A DNA stretch of 9,948 nt from Phycisphaerae bacterium (GTDB taxonomy: Bacteria > Planctomycetota > Phycisphaerae > Sedimentisphaerales > Anaerobacaceae), in NCBI GenBank assembly GCA_030609625.1, contig JAUWBX010000033.1, positions 1 to 9,948 of the forward strand, in the 5' to 3' direction. Positions 1-6,278 of the stretch are shown here, one piece after another (the first letter of the stretch is position 1; every line of letters starts with the position of its first letter). The notes beneath the pieces were generated by a model. That model worked only from the letters and a program-made list of their open reading frames with translations. It was not told the origin of the DNA and did no database searches. The translations under genes were made by a program, and so were the position numbers.

Positions 1-1
1 A

Positions 2-109
2 CCGGATTTTCGCGGTTCGGCAAGCATTGACTATAACGAGGACATCCGCTTGCGTAAAGTCTGCCCCCCTGCCTTCTTGCGCAAGCAAGAAGGGGCCGAA
101 AATATCTGA
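2..109 (+). CDS. Possible 3' end of a convergent gene, unidentified (partial)
   Basis: From the left edge, plus frame 2 stays open for 35 codons and ends in TGA at 107-109, eleven bases before the stop of the HAD gene on the other strand. The tail reads ...GSASIDYNEDIRLRKV..., with plausible residue composition. I do not recognise a family. A second plus frame is also open here, and 35 open codons are expected by chance fairly often, so this rests on composition and on the tidy convergent arrangement only. The sequence to the left of the window would decide it. Confidence 0.3.
   Translation, partial: PDFRGSASIDYNEDIRLRKVCPPAFLRKQEGAENI
72..93. terminator. Strong hairpin downstream of the HAD gene; possible terminator
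   Basis: CCTTCTTGC, loop GCAA and GCAAGAAGG form a perfect 9-bp stem. On the minus strand a further CCCC/GGGG pairing is possible with a two-base bulge. It lies about 27 bases past the last stop codon of the minus-strand gene set, where a terminator would be expected. Neither side carries a T tract, so it is not a canonical intrinsic terminator. It could instead stabilise a 3' end or be a dispersed palindrome. Confidence 0.35.
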
Positions 110-119
110 CGAACCGGAT

Positions 120-824
120 TCAGGATATGATACTATCAATATCCAGCAGACTGTCAAGATTGGTAATAACGGGCACTGAGGTCTCCTTGTCGGGCCAGGA
201 CCGGGATACCAAACTGTGCTTAATCCAAATTGGCTGAAAACCCGCATCAAGCACACCACAGATATCTGTGTGCCAGTCATCGCCGACGTAAACGGCTTCA
301 GTACGACCAACGCCCAGAACATCCAGACACACCAGAAAAACGCTGATGTCCGGTTTTGGGGACAAATCCTCCTCGCCCGCAATAATTACTACCTCAAAAT
401 ATTTTGTGAGATGTGGCATCTGAATCAGACGGTGTTTTTGTGGGCCGGCCTGTGCTTGTGTGTTGGTAATAACTGCCAGTTTGTAACGACCGGCAAGATT
501 CTTTAATACATTCAAAGTTTCAGGAAAGAGCATTGTATGGGTCTTGACCGTTTCCCAGTAGTCATTTTCCCACTTTTCAAGGACGGATGAATCACACCCT
601 TTGCAATAGTGCCAATAGACTTCCTCCCAAAGTGACTTTCTTGATAGATTTGATTCTGCATGAAATTGTTTTCGAAGCCGGCGATAGTTCGAGAGGAAAT
701 CGTCCCAGGAAGTTATGGCCAGGTCCTCGAAGATTTTTTTCTGTGCCTGTTTTTCAGCAGAACGAAAGCCGTCGCTTGAATTCACCAAAGTCTGGTCGAA
801 ATCGAAAAGTACCGCCTTTATCAT
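120..824 (-). CDS. HAD-superfamily (subfamily IA-like) phosphatase
   Basis: A 234-residue cytoplasmic hydrolase with all four HAD motifs. Motif I is DFDQT with nucleophile D8 and acid/base D10; motif II ends in T120 (VITNT); motif III is K157 (SPKPD); motif IV is GDDWHTD, with D182, D183 and D187 available for Mg2+. A helical cap lies between motifs I and II at about residues 15-95. Length and layout fit phosphoglycolate-phosphatase-like enzymes. It does not look like phosphonatase PhnX, which has DWAGT at motif I (Ala where D10 is here) and a cap-domain Schiff-base lysine. It is the last gene of the set, 60 bp after the dehydrogenase. The start is ATG at 824 with only a weak GGA upstream. 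A phosphate ester or a phosphonate-derived intermediate of the upstream pathway is a reasonable substrate guess; the actual substrate is unknown. Confidence 0.85.
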   Translation of the reverse strand: MIKAVLFDFDQTLVNSSDGFRSAEKQAQKKIFEDLAITSWDDFLSNYRRLRKQFHAESNLSRKSLWEEVYWHYCKGCDSSVLEKWENDYWETVKTHTMLFPETLNVLKNLAGRYKLAVITNTQAQAGPQKHRLIQMPHLTKYFEVVIIAGEEDLSPKPDISVFLVCLDVLGVGRTEAVYVGDDWHTDICGVLDAGFQPIWIKHSLVSRSWPDKETSVPVITNLDSLLDIDSIIS

Positions 825-884
825 AGAAAAATCCGGTTCTTTTTTCGTCTCACAGCGTTACTCCACTACTCCGGGATGAAGGGA

Positions 885-2273
885 TTAATCTCTTCCCCAT
901 TTCTTTAGATAATCACCGAAGAGCTCCTCGTCTGTGGGTATGTGTTCAGGAATTGGAGTTGACAGCCATGTATAGTTTAGGAAATGTTTCCAGTTAATAT
1001 TGTCAGTGGTCATATTTCCGGCCCAAGTTCCACCACCAAGCGAGTCTGTGGTCGGCTGACCATTAAACCAACTACCGCTGTTGGCCGCAGCATGCGGCAT
1101 ATTGCAATTCACCCTGCCAACATTGGCCTTTAGAGCTAATTCTATCTGTCGGTCTTCGTTTAAGCTGTGAATGGAGAGCGAATGTCCTTCGCCGGAGAAT
1201 TTTAGGATTTTCGCCGTTCGCTCAATCATCTCAGTGAAATCAGTCCATTTCCAGACGGTGAGAACAAGTGAAATTTTTTCCCCTGAGAATCGATCTTCAG
1301 GGCCTATTTTTTGGCCTATTACCATCAGGAAACGTGTGCTTTTGGGCACGTCGATTTTGGCCTGCTCAGCAATATAACAAACGGGCTTAGCCACAATATC
1401 CCTGTTGAGCATCCTTCCATCGGGCCACATATATTTTCTGAGGCGTTCCTGCTCCTGGTTATCGCACAGGTACCCGCCTTCGTCTTTCAGGGCTTCTATC
1501 ATTTCGTCATAGATGGTTTCCTGAATAGCAACGGCGTTTTCGGAAGAACAAGAAGCCGAATTGTTAGCTATTTTGGACTTAACGATTTTCGCTGCCGTCG
1601 AAGGGACATCAATCGTTTCATCAATTATCGAGACCACGTTGCCTGCGCCAACAGTGTGGCAGGGCTTGCCGGCGGAATAAACAACCTTGACCAGGGCCGC
1701 TCCGCCTGTGGCAATAGCAAAATCACAGCTTTTCATAAGCTCAACAGTTTTATCTTTGCTGGTCTGTTTGATACACTGCAGCAGGTCTTCAGGGGCGCCG
1801 ACTTTTTGCAGCGCCTTTCTGCCGTGCTCAATCGTTAGATAAGAACTGCCTTGAGTTCTCGGGTGAGGTGAGACAATCATTGCGTTTCTGGTTTTGAGTG
1901 TACTCAGTGCGAGGCAGCAGATTGTCGATTCGGGATTCGTGCAGGGGACTACATTGGCAATAACACCCATTGGCTTGGCAAAGATTTTCAATCCCTTTTG
2001 CTTATCTTCCCTTATCAGACCGCAGGTCTTTGCTCCAATCAGGTCTCGCATAATACCGCGGGTTTTATTCTGAATTTTAGCCACCTTATCTTCGTACACG
2101 CCGATATTAGATTCATCTACTGCTAATCGAGCCAGTGCCATTGCTGTTTCTTCCTTCTGCCACTCCCAGCCTGCTGCGGCAACCATTTCATCTACCTTCT
2201 CTTGCGGCCATGATTCAACTTCTTTAAAGGCTTTTTTGGCCCTGGTGTACATTTCCTTTATATCATCTGTCAT
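885..2273 (-). CDS. CoA-acylating aldehyde dehydrogenase, sulfoacetaldehyde dehydrogenase (SauS)-like; proposed to act on phosphonoacetaldehyde
   Basis: About 462 residues from the preferred ATG at 2273. An in-frame ATG at 2300 would add nine residues but has no Shine-Dalgarno, whereas GGAGG and a nearer GGA precede 2273. The fold is that of acylating aldehyde dehydrogenases (EutE/PduP/AdhE-N). The catalytic Cys lies in NNSASCSSENAV (residue 242 from the preferred start), with the nucleotide-site stretches ATGGAALV and VGAGN. The EDKVxKxQxKT segment, the SGEKxSLVLTV segment and the C-terminal FGDY tail match, from memory, SauS, which interconverts sulfoacetaldehyde and sulfoacetyl-CoA with NAD(P)+ and CoA. 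Family membership is well supported. The substrate is inferred: downstream of phnW and a pbfA-like gene, the structural analogue phosphonoacetaldehyde is the obvious candidate, giving phosphonoacetyl-CoA. The alternative is plain acetaldehyde released by a phosphonatase encoded elsewhere. Confidence 0.85.
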   Translation of the reverse strand: MTDDIKEMYTRAKKAFKEVESWPQEKVDEMVAAAGWEWQKEETAMALARLAVDESNIGVYEDKVAKIQNKTRGIMRDLIGAKTCGLIREDKQKGLKIFAKPMGVIANVVPCTNPESTICCLALSTLKTRNAMIVSPHPRTQGSSYLTIEHGRKALQKVGAPEDLLQCIKQTSKDKTVELMKSCDFAIATGGAALVKVVYSAGKPCHTVGAGNVVSIIDETIDVPSTAAKIVKSKIANNSASCSSENAVAIQETIYDEMIEALKDEGGYLCDNQEQERLRKYMWPDGRMLNRDIVAKPVCYIAEQAKIDVPKSTRFLMVIGQKIGPEDRFSGEKISLVLTVWKWTDFTEMIERTAKILKFSGEGHSLSIHSLNEDRQIELALKANVGRVNCNMPHAAANSGSWFNGQPTTDSLGGGTWAGNMTTDNINWKHFLNYTWLSTPIPEHIPTDEELFGDYLKKWGRD

Positions 2274-2285
2274 AATTTTCCGCTG

Positions 2286-2290
2286 CCTCC
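2286..2290 (-). promoter_or_regulatory. Ribosome binding site deciding the dehydrogenase start
   Basis: GGAGG on the minus strand, 12 bases before ATG 2271-2273, with a second GGA about six bases from that ATG. It lies inside the reading frame that would start at 2300, so the 2300 ATG would have to be read through its own Shine-Dalgarno. This favours the protein beginning MTDDIKEMY. Confidence 0.6.
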
Positions 2291-2341
2291 ATTGTCCCAT
2301 TCAAAATTAGTCTATTTTCTGCCAATTGAATATTTCTACAA

Positions 2342-3394
2342 TCATCGTCCAACCTTTTTGATTCCGGTTTTTTTACTTGGGTCTTCAATTTCTTCGCCGA
2401 TGGCAAATCCACTACCGTGAATCTTCTTCTTTTCATCGAAAGCTTTTTTCCATTCTTCGGTATTATGGGTCTGGGCTGGTTTGGCGATTTTGTCGCGATT
2501 GTTGAGAACCGGTACGGCCCGGTCCGGTGGGCCGTCGTAATCTTCTTTTGGGCTTAAAGTCTGCCCTAATCGTGTGTAGCTTTCTCTTTCCAACTCCTCA
2601 ATGTAGTGTGCTCCCGCGGCAAAAGCGCGGGTAACCGCAAGGATGGCCCAGGTCGCTTCCGAGCTGAATCCCAAATCCATCATTGTGGCCCCCGTAGCCC
2701 CAAGAACATCCAAATCCACAGGCTCAGGGCTGATTTCCTGCGCGGCTTTCACAATTTCCTTTATAAAGACAATGTATTTGCCGGCAACGCCAAGTTTTTC
2801 GGCCCTTGCAATCATACGCTTGGCTGCGGGGTCTTTAAGCATCAATCCCGAGACGCCCAACGACTCATCATTGAGATTTTCTTTTACCAGAAGCTGAGCT
2901 ATCTCAACAATAGTCTTACCTTGTTCTTCACCTCTTTCGAGATATTGCTCGAGTCTGTTGCCAAAAGCCGAATATGCCCCATAAGCATGGCCGAAGGCCA
3001 GGATTGAAGCCCCGCAGGCCTGCGTCAAAAAGGTCTTGGACTGAGCTACAATTCTCGATAACGCAGCCGGCATTGATAATCCATCTTCCAATGATAAAAT
3101 CATCACGTAATTGAGCATCTTTTCTTCTTCGAGCAACGGTATTCTGGCCTGAAAATCTATGAAAAGGATATCTACGAGTCCGTAGCCCTCTTCTACAAGC
3201 TCGGTGGTATCATATCCCCTCGATACTATACGGTGCACATTCTTATATGCGACTTCAGAGACCCATCTAAAAGGCTTTCTTTTGGTATCCGGCGGTACCG
3301 TGCCGTATTCCCTTTCGTAGTAATCGTAGGGCATCTTCTCGTCACCTAAGTTGCCGATTTTCCTCTTTTTCTTTTCTTCGTTTAAATTAGCCAC
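2342..3394 (-). CDS. Citrate synthase/citryl-CoA lyase-like protein, diverged paralogue B
   Basis: 350 residues. The middle (about 45-300) has the short citrate-synthase module seen in citryl-CoA lyases and the ATP-citrate lyase C-terminus: SRGYDTTELVEEGY near 58, helix core ILAFGHAYGAYSAFG at 131-145, VDLDV at 226-230, DLGFSSEATWAILAVTRAF, and GPPDRAVP near 288. Canonical active-site positions are changed: the HGP histidine aligns with Y138, the GFGH histidine with a valine, and DPRA reads DPAA at 188-191. The catalytic aspartate appears kept as D229. A charged ~20-residue N-terminus and a Lys-rich tail of about 55 residues extend the module. The start is GTG with AAGGAG ten bases upstream; it overlaps the end of the preceding paralogue by 13 bp, so the two are probably translationally coupled. 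ATG at residue 21 is an alternative start. Reaction unknown: either a condensing or lyase subunit, or a non-catalytic partner. Confidence 0.75.
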   Translation of the reverse strand: MANLNEEKKKRKIGNLGDEKMPYDYYEREYGTVPPDTKRKPFRWVSEVAYKNVHRIVSRGYDTTELVEEGYGLVDILFIDFQARIPLLEEEKMLNYVMILSLEDGLSMPAALSRIVAQSKTFLTQACGASILAFGHAYGAYSAFGNRLEQYLERGEEQGKTIVEIAQLLVKENLNDESLGVSGLMLKDPAAKRMIARAEKLGVAGKYIVFIKEIVKAAQEISPEPVDLDVLGATGATMMDLGFSSEATWAILAVTRAFAAGAHYIEELERESYTRLGQTLSPKEDYDGPPDRAVPVLNNRDKIAKPAQTHNTEEWKKAFDEKKKIHGSGFAIGEEIEDPSKKTGIKKVGR

Positions 3395-4278
3395 TTCTTG
3401 TATTCTCCTTGTTCTTTTTGTTTTTTGGCGTATTCCTGTCTTTCTTTTTGTTTGGGAACTATCCTGTCTTCCGGGCCGGCATACTCAATCATACTGAGGT
3501 CTATCATCTGTACCATAGGCTCTCTGCGTGAAGCACCCCATGCACGTCCTTTTTTCATATTGAACAGAGCGTGCACCGAACAACTGAAGCCACGACAAAC
3601 GCTGCCGATACACCAGGCCGCATTTGGCGAAAAGCCTATATCACACAAAGCAGTATTACCTGCTCCTACGACATTAACACCCACATAAGACCTGCCTTCT
3701 CTTTTTCTCCTTGCATGGAAGTGTTTTTCGATTGCTCTTTGAAACTCCAGATACACACCGCCAACTTCCAGTTCCTCCTGTTTTACATGAATAGGTTCTG
3801 CCCTGGGGTCACTGTCAACGTGTTGAGGCTGCCCCAGCCCCATAACCGGTCTTTTGTTATCGAGGTACTCGTCCACCAGTATCTTGGCCATTTCATCGAG
3901 TGATTTTCCTTCCACGCGTGCCCTCTCGATGTACTTGTTCATCATATAACCGTGTGCAGCGCCCGGTCCGTGCACCCCGCCGAAGGTCATAATCGAAGCG
4001 GCCACAGCAGTGGGCAGATTCGGCCTGCCGGTGCTAACGCTTATCGCTGCAGCAGCAGATGGTGACATAGAATGTTCCATGAACACACCCATTTCATATT
4101 TGAGCATCTTATCTTCGTTTTCAGTAGGTATCCTGTTCTGAAACAATACGAACATCGCATCACAAAAGGAATAGCCCTTCTCCGCCAATTCGCTCAGATC
4201 GTATCCACGCAGTACTGTTTTTTCTTCAGTTTTGTACGAAATAGCTGTTTTTCTTCTAAACGGTGGTTTTCTGTTCAT
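3382..4278 (-). CDS. Citrate synthase/citryl-CoA lyase-like protein, paralogue A
   Basis: 298 residues, close to single-domain citryl-CoA lyases and shorter than ordinary citrate synthases (about 370-430). It shares RGYDLSELAEKGYSF (24-38), the core helix before FGGVHGPGAAHG (99-110), DIGFSPNAAW (213-222) and YAGPEDRIVP (266-275) with the next gene. It keeps the citrate-synthase HGP histidine (H103) and the DPRA motif (157-160). The GFGH histidine is replaced by Q150, with H153 nearby, and the catalytic aspartate aligns with N202. GGAG lies eight bases before the ATG. Citrate-synthase-fold enzymes join an acyl-CoA carbanion to a keto acid or run the reverse, so the likely partner here is the acyl-CoA made by the downstream dehydrogenase. 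Substrates cannot be read from the sequence. Confidence 0.78.
   Translation of the reverse strand: MNRKPPFRRKTAISYKTEEKTVLRGYDLSELAEKGYSFCDAMFVLFQNRIPTENEDKMLKYEMGVFMEHSMSPSAAAAISVSTGRPNLPTAVAASIMTFGGVHGPGAAHGYMMNKYIERARVEGKSLDEMAKILVDEYLDNKRPVMGLGQPQHVDSDPRAEPIHVKQEELEVGGVYLEFQRAIEKHFHARRKREGRSYVGVNVVGAGNTALCDIGFSPNAAWCIGSVCRGFSCSVHALFNMKKGRAWGASRREPMVQMIDLSMIEYAGPEDRIVPKQKERQEYAKKQKEQGEYKKWLI
3405..3410 (-). promoter_or_regulatory. Ribosome binding site for paralogue B inside paralogue A
   Basis: AAGGAG on the minus strand lies within the last codons of paralogue A, ten bases before the GTG at 3394-3392. It supports the GTG start and the 13-bp overlap, hence coupled and probably stoichiometric synthesis of the two paralogues. 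Confidence 0.55.
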
Positions 4279-4376
4279 CAGTTTTGCTCCGGTTTTTTAA
4301 TAAGTCCTTTTGTAGAATATTGTTTTTTTTCGGGGGTGCTTGTTTTGTGCCGTAATGTCCTTATCGAAGCTCGCAA

Positions 4377-4640
4377 TCAGTTAGCATCATCTTTGTGTTT
4401 ACTATTGAATCCCATTGTTTGCAGTTCTTCTTTGACCTCTCCATAGAGGTCTATATATTCCTGACAGGGTAAACCTGTGTCTAAATCGTAACAATCTTGA
4501 TACTTCTTGTCAACGGGGGCGTTTTCTAATTTGTTCTCATATTTGCTAAGCAGCTCTTTAGCCAGTTCGTTACCCTGATTTCGGCTCATCCCCACACAGG
4601 CCTCATTAAGTTCAACCGAACCTATCATCTTAAAACTCAA
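4377..4640 (-). CDS. Small protein resembling the C-terminal end of monomethylamine methyltransferase MtmB
   Basis: About 87 residues, soluble, no signal or membrane segment. The run MIGSVELNEACVGM...LLSKYENKLENAP...YQDCYDLDTGLPCQEYIDLYGEVKEELQTMGF matches, from memory, the last ~75 residues of MtmB (methylamine:corrinoid methyltransferase), where a similar helix precedes a YEK...APAGKTFQECYDVKT...EEY...LG tail. The catalytic TIM barrel and the pyrrolysine position are absent. An in-frame TAA lies just upstream (4653-4655), and the complete pbfA-like gene ends at 4662, so no hidden N-terminal part exists here. AAAGGA at 4649-4654 is two bases from GTG 4646 but eight from TTG 4640, which makes TTG the best start; ATG 4628 is the other option. 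It could be a truncated relic or a stand-alone domain kept in the operon. Homology needs a profile search. Confidence 0.55.
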   Translation of the reverse strand: MSFKMIGSVELNEACVGMSRNQGNELAKELLSKYENKLENAPVDKKYQDCYDLDTGLPCQEYIDLYGEVKEELQTMGFNSKHKDDAN

Positions 4641-4661
4641 AAACACAGTCCTTTAGAATAA

Positions 4662-6029
4662 CTATCTTTCAACCTCTTTAAGACATTCATCCAAAATGTT
4701 CAAGGCCCTGTCCATTTCCTGTTTTGTAATCGTTAATGGGGGCGTCAGGGTTATGATATTGCCCATTGTTACCTTAAAGTTAAGCCCTTTGCTAAGTGCG
4801 CTGTACATCACCTGCTCGGCTTCTTCAGATGCCGGTTCCTTTGTTTGACGGTCTTTGACCAGCTCGGTCCCCATCAGCAGCCCAAGACCTCTGACGGCCC
4901 CGATTATTTTGTGTTGTTGCATCATGTTGCGCATGCGATTCATGGCATAATCACCCATTTTTTCGGCATTCGCCGGCAGATTTTCTTCTTCCAGACATTC
5001 GATTGTCGCAATGGCCGCGGCACAGGCAACGGGATTCTTCTCATGGGTATAATGGCCGAGGGCACGGTCCGGCATTATGTCCAAATCCTGGTGGGCTATA
5101 AGTGCAGCCAACGGAAATATTCCGCCGCCTAAACCCTTGCCGACCACCAACATATCCGGAACAACCTCAAAGTGCTGGCAGGTAAACATTTTCCCTGTAC
5201 GGCCGAGGCAGTGGGGTATTTCGTCGAGTATCAGCAGTGCGCCATGTTTATCGCACGCTGCACGAATTTTCTTCCAGTAACCAGCGGGAGGGACAACCGA
5301 GGTGCTTCGCACAGTCTCTGCTATCACGGCCCCAACATCACCCTCTTTACCCAGGACATACTCGATGTAGTCAGCACACTTGAGAGTGCAGTTATCCTCA
5401 TCGCATCCCCAAAGGCACCGGTAACAGTCCGGTGGCGGGACATGCTCGGTACCCGGCAGGAGCGGTCCGGCATCCTTGCGAAAGATGGCCTCTCCACCAA
5501 CAGAGATGGCATCGAGCGAGGCGCCGTGAAAAGAATCCCACATTGAAATCGTCTTAAATTTGCCGGTTGCCATCCGCGCCAGTTTCAGGGCCATTCCAAT
5601 AGCCGCTGTTCCCGATGGTGCAAAGAGGACCTTGTTCAATTTTCCCGGAGCTAATTGGGCCAGCTTTTCGGCGAGCCTTATCGCGGGGATATTGGTATAG
5701 CGACGTGTGCAGAAGGCAAGCTCTTCCATTTGATTCTTAACAGCATCAATCACCCGTCGATTGGCAAAACCAATCTGATGGACGTTGTTGCCGTGGAAGT
5801 CCAGGAAACTCCGGCCCTGAAAGTCCTCAAGATTAATGCCTTCACAATGAGACAGGACGTTCAAACAGGGAGTCGAGAGCGACTGATGCAAAAAATACTT
5901 AGCATCCAAATCAAGCCAATGCTGAGTCTCGGCGTCGATATGCTTTTTCGACCAGGCCTTGCGACGCGGGGAGATATTCAGGTCACCTTCTGACTGTAGG
6001 CTGTCGATATCTTTCTTTTCAAATCGCAT
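4662..6029 (-). CDS. pbfA: PLP-dependent class III enzyme, PbfA-like (R)-1-hydroxy-2-aminoethylphosphonate ammonia-lyase
   Basis: 455 residues with the class III aminotransferase fold. It shows the FHGNNVHQIGF N-terminal segment (78-88), phosphate-cup PSGTAAIG (138-145), SFHGASLDA (167-174), the PLP-nitrogen aspartate in LDEIPH (D269), Schiff-base lysine K298 in VVGKGLGGG, and ALGHYTHEKNPVA (323-335). The N-terminal SPRRKAW and HQSLSTPCL stretches and the last motif are ones I associate with PbfA rather than with ornithine, GABA or taurine aminotransferases. PbfA eliminates ammonia from (R)-1-hydroxy-2-aminoethylphosphonate to give phosphonoacetaldehyde, the same product as PhnW, and is usually found with phnW. 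That fits the neighbour here. A Cys-rich loop (C202, C205, C209, C214, C218) follows HVPPPD. AGAAGAG precedes the ATG. The alternative is a transaminase for a related amino-phosphonate or taurine. Confidence 0.72.
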   Translation of the reverse strand: MRFEKKDIDSLQSEGDLNISPRRKAWSKKHIDAETQHWLDLDAKYFLHQSLSTPCLNVLSHCEGINLEDFQGRSFLDFHGNNVHQIGFANRRVIDAVKNQMEELAFCTRRYTNIPAIRLAEKLAQLAPGKLNKVLFAPSGTAAIGMALKLARMATGKFKTISMWDSFHGASLDAISVGGEAIFRKDAGPLLPGTEHVPPPDCYRCLWGCDEDNCTLKCADYIEYVLGKEGDVGAVIAETVRSTSVVPPAGYWKKIRAACDKHGALLILDEIPHCLGRTGKMFTCQHFEVVPDMLVVGKGLGGGIFPLAALIAHQDLDIMPDRALGHYTHEKNPVACAAAIATIECLEEENLPANAEKMGDYAMNRMRNMMQQHKIIGAVRGLGLLMGTELVKDRQTKEPASEEAEQVMYSALSKGLNFKVTMGNIITLTPPLTITKQEMDRALNILDECLKEVER

Positions 6030-6081
6030 CTGGCTCTTCTAAACCAACACAGTACTAATCAATCTGTATCACTTGCTACTT

Positions 6082-6276
6082 TACTCAACTTGACTGGTTT
6101 TTACATAAGTATAGCTTTGACAAGAGTATATGCAACTTGTCATTCTGAGCCTTTCGCTTTGCTCAAGGATAAACTCCGCGAAGAATCTCACACTCGGAAC
6201 GGGACAAAATCCTGTTCTAAGGCCAGATGCTTCGCTTCGCTCAGCATGACAGTTTTAAAGTCAGTCAAGTTGAGTA
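6082..6276. repeat. MITE-like dispersed repeat with nested inverted repeats between phnW and pbfA
   Basis: The core at 6138-6251 begins TGTCATTCTGAGC and ends GCTCAGCATGACA, imperfect terminal inverted repeats (12/13). Inside, GCGAAGAATCT and AGATGCTTCGC are a second near-perfect pair. This CATTCTGAG...CTCAGCATGAC palindrome type is familiar as a dispersed non-coding repeat in many bacterial genomes. Around it lies a 15-bp exact inverted repeat, TACTCAACTTGACTG (6082-6096) and CAGTCAAGTTGAGTA (6262-6276). Almost the same place also gives an 11/12 direct repeat, TACTTTACTCAA (6077-6088) and TACTTTACTTAA (6275-6286), which could be a target duplication. No coding content is seen. It ends at the phnW stop and accounts for most of the 249-bp phnW-pbfA gap. 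Confidence 0.7.
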
Positions 6277-6278
6277 CT

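Noticed and set aside
120..824. HAD gene as phosphonoacetaldehyde hydrolase PhnX
   Set aside because: Motif I is DFDQT, not DWAGT, and no phosphonatase-type cap lysine is apparent; it reads as a generic subfamily IA phosphatase.
1311..1838. 175-codon plus-strand frame opposite the dehydrogenase
   Set aside because: Antisense shadow of a well-supported coding region; no family match and no ribosome binding site.
4279..4376. Internal promoter or terminator in the 98-bp gap before paralogue A
   Set aside because: A/T- and G-runs are present but no paired -35/-10 at usual spacing and no stem before a T tract on the transcribed strand.
4377..4662. Pyrrolysine (amber) readthrough extending the MtmB-like fragment upstream
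   Set aside because: The in-frame codon upstream is TAA (4653-4655), not TAG, and the intact pbfA-like gene immediately precedes it, so no N-terminal barrel is encoded.
4662..6029. Taurine:pyruvate or ornithine/GABA aminotransferase
   Set aside because: It shares the fold, but the ALGHYTHEKNPV and HQSLSTPCL stretches and the phnW neighbour fit PbfA better. The SauS-like gene alone does not make it a taurine pathway, because phnW is specific for a phosphonate.
6138..6251. CRISPR array or small RNA gene at the repeat
   Set aside because: There is one palindromic unit with terminal inverted repeats and no repeat-spacer periodicity.
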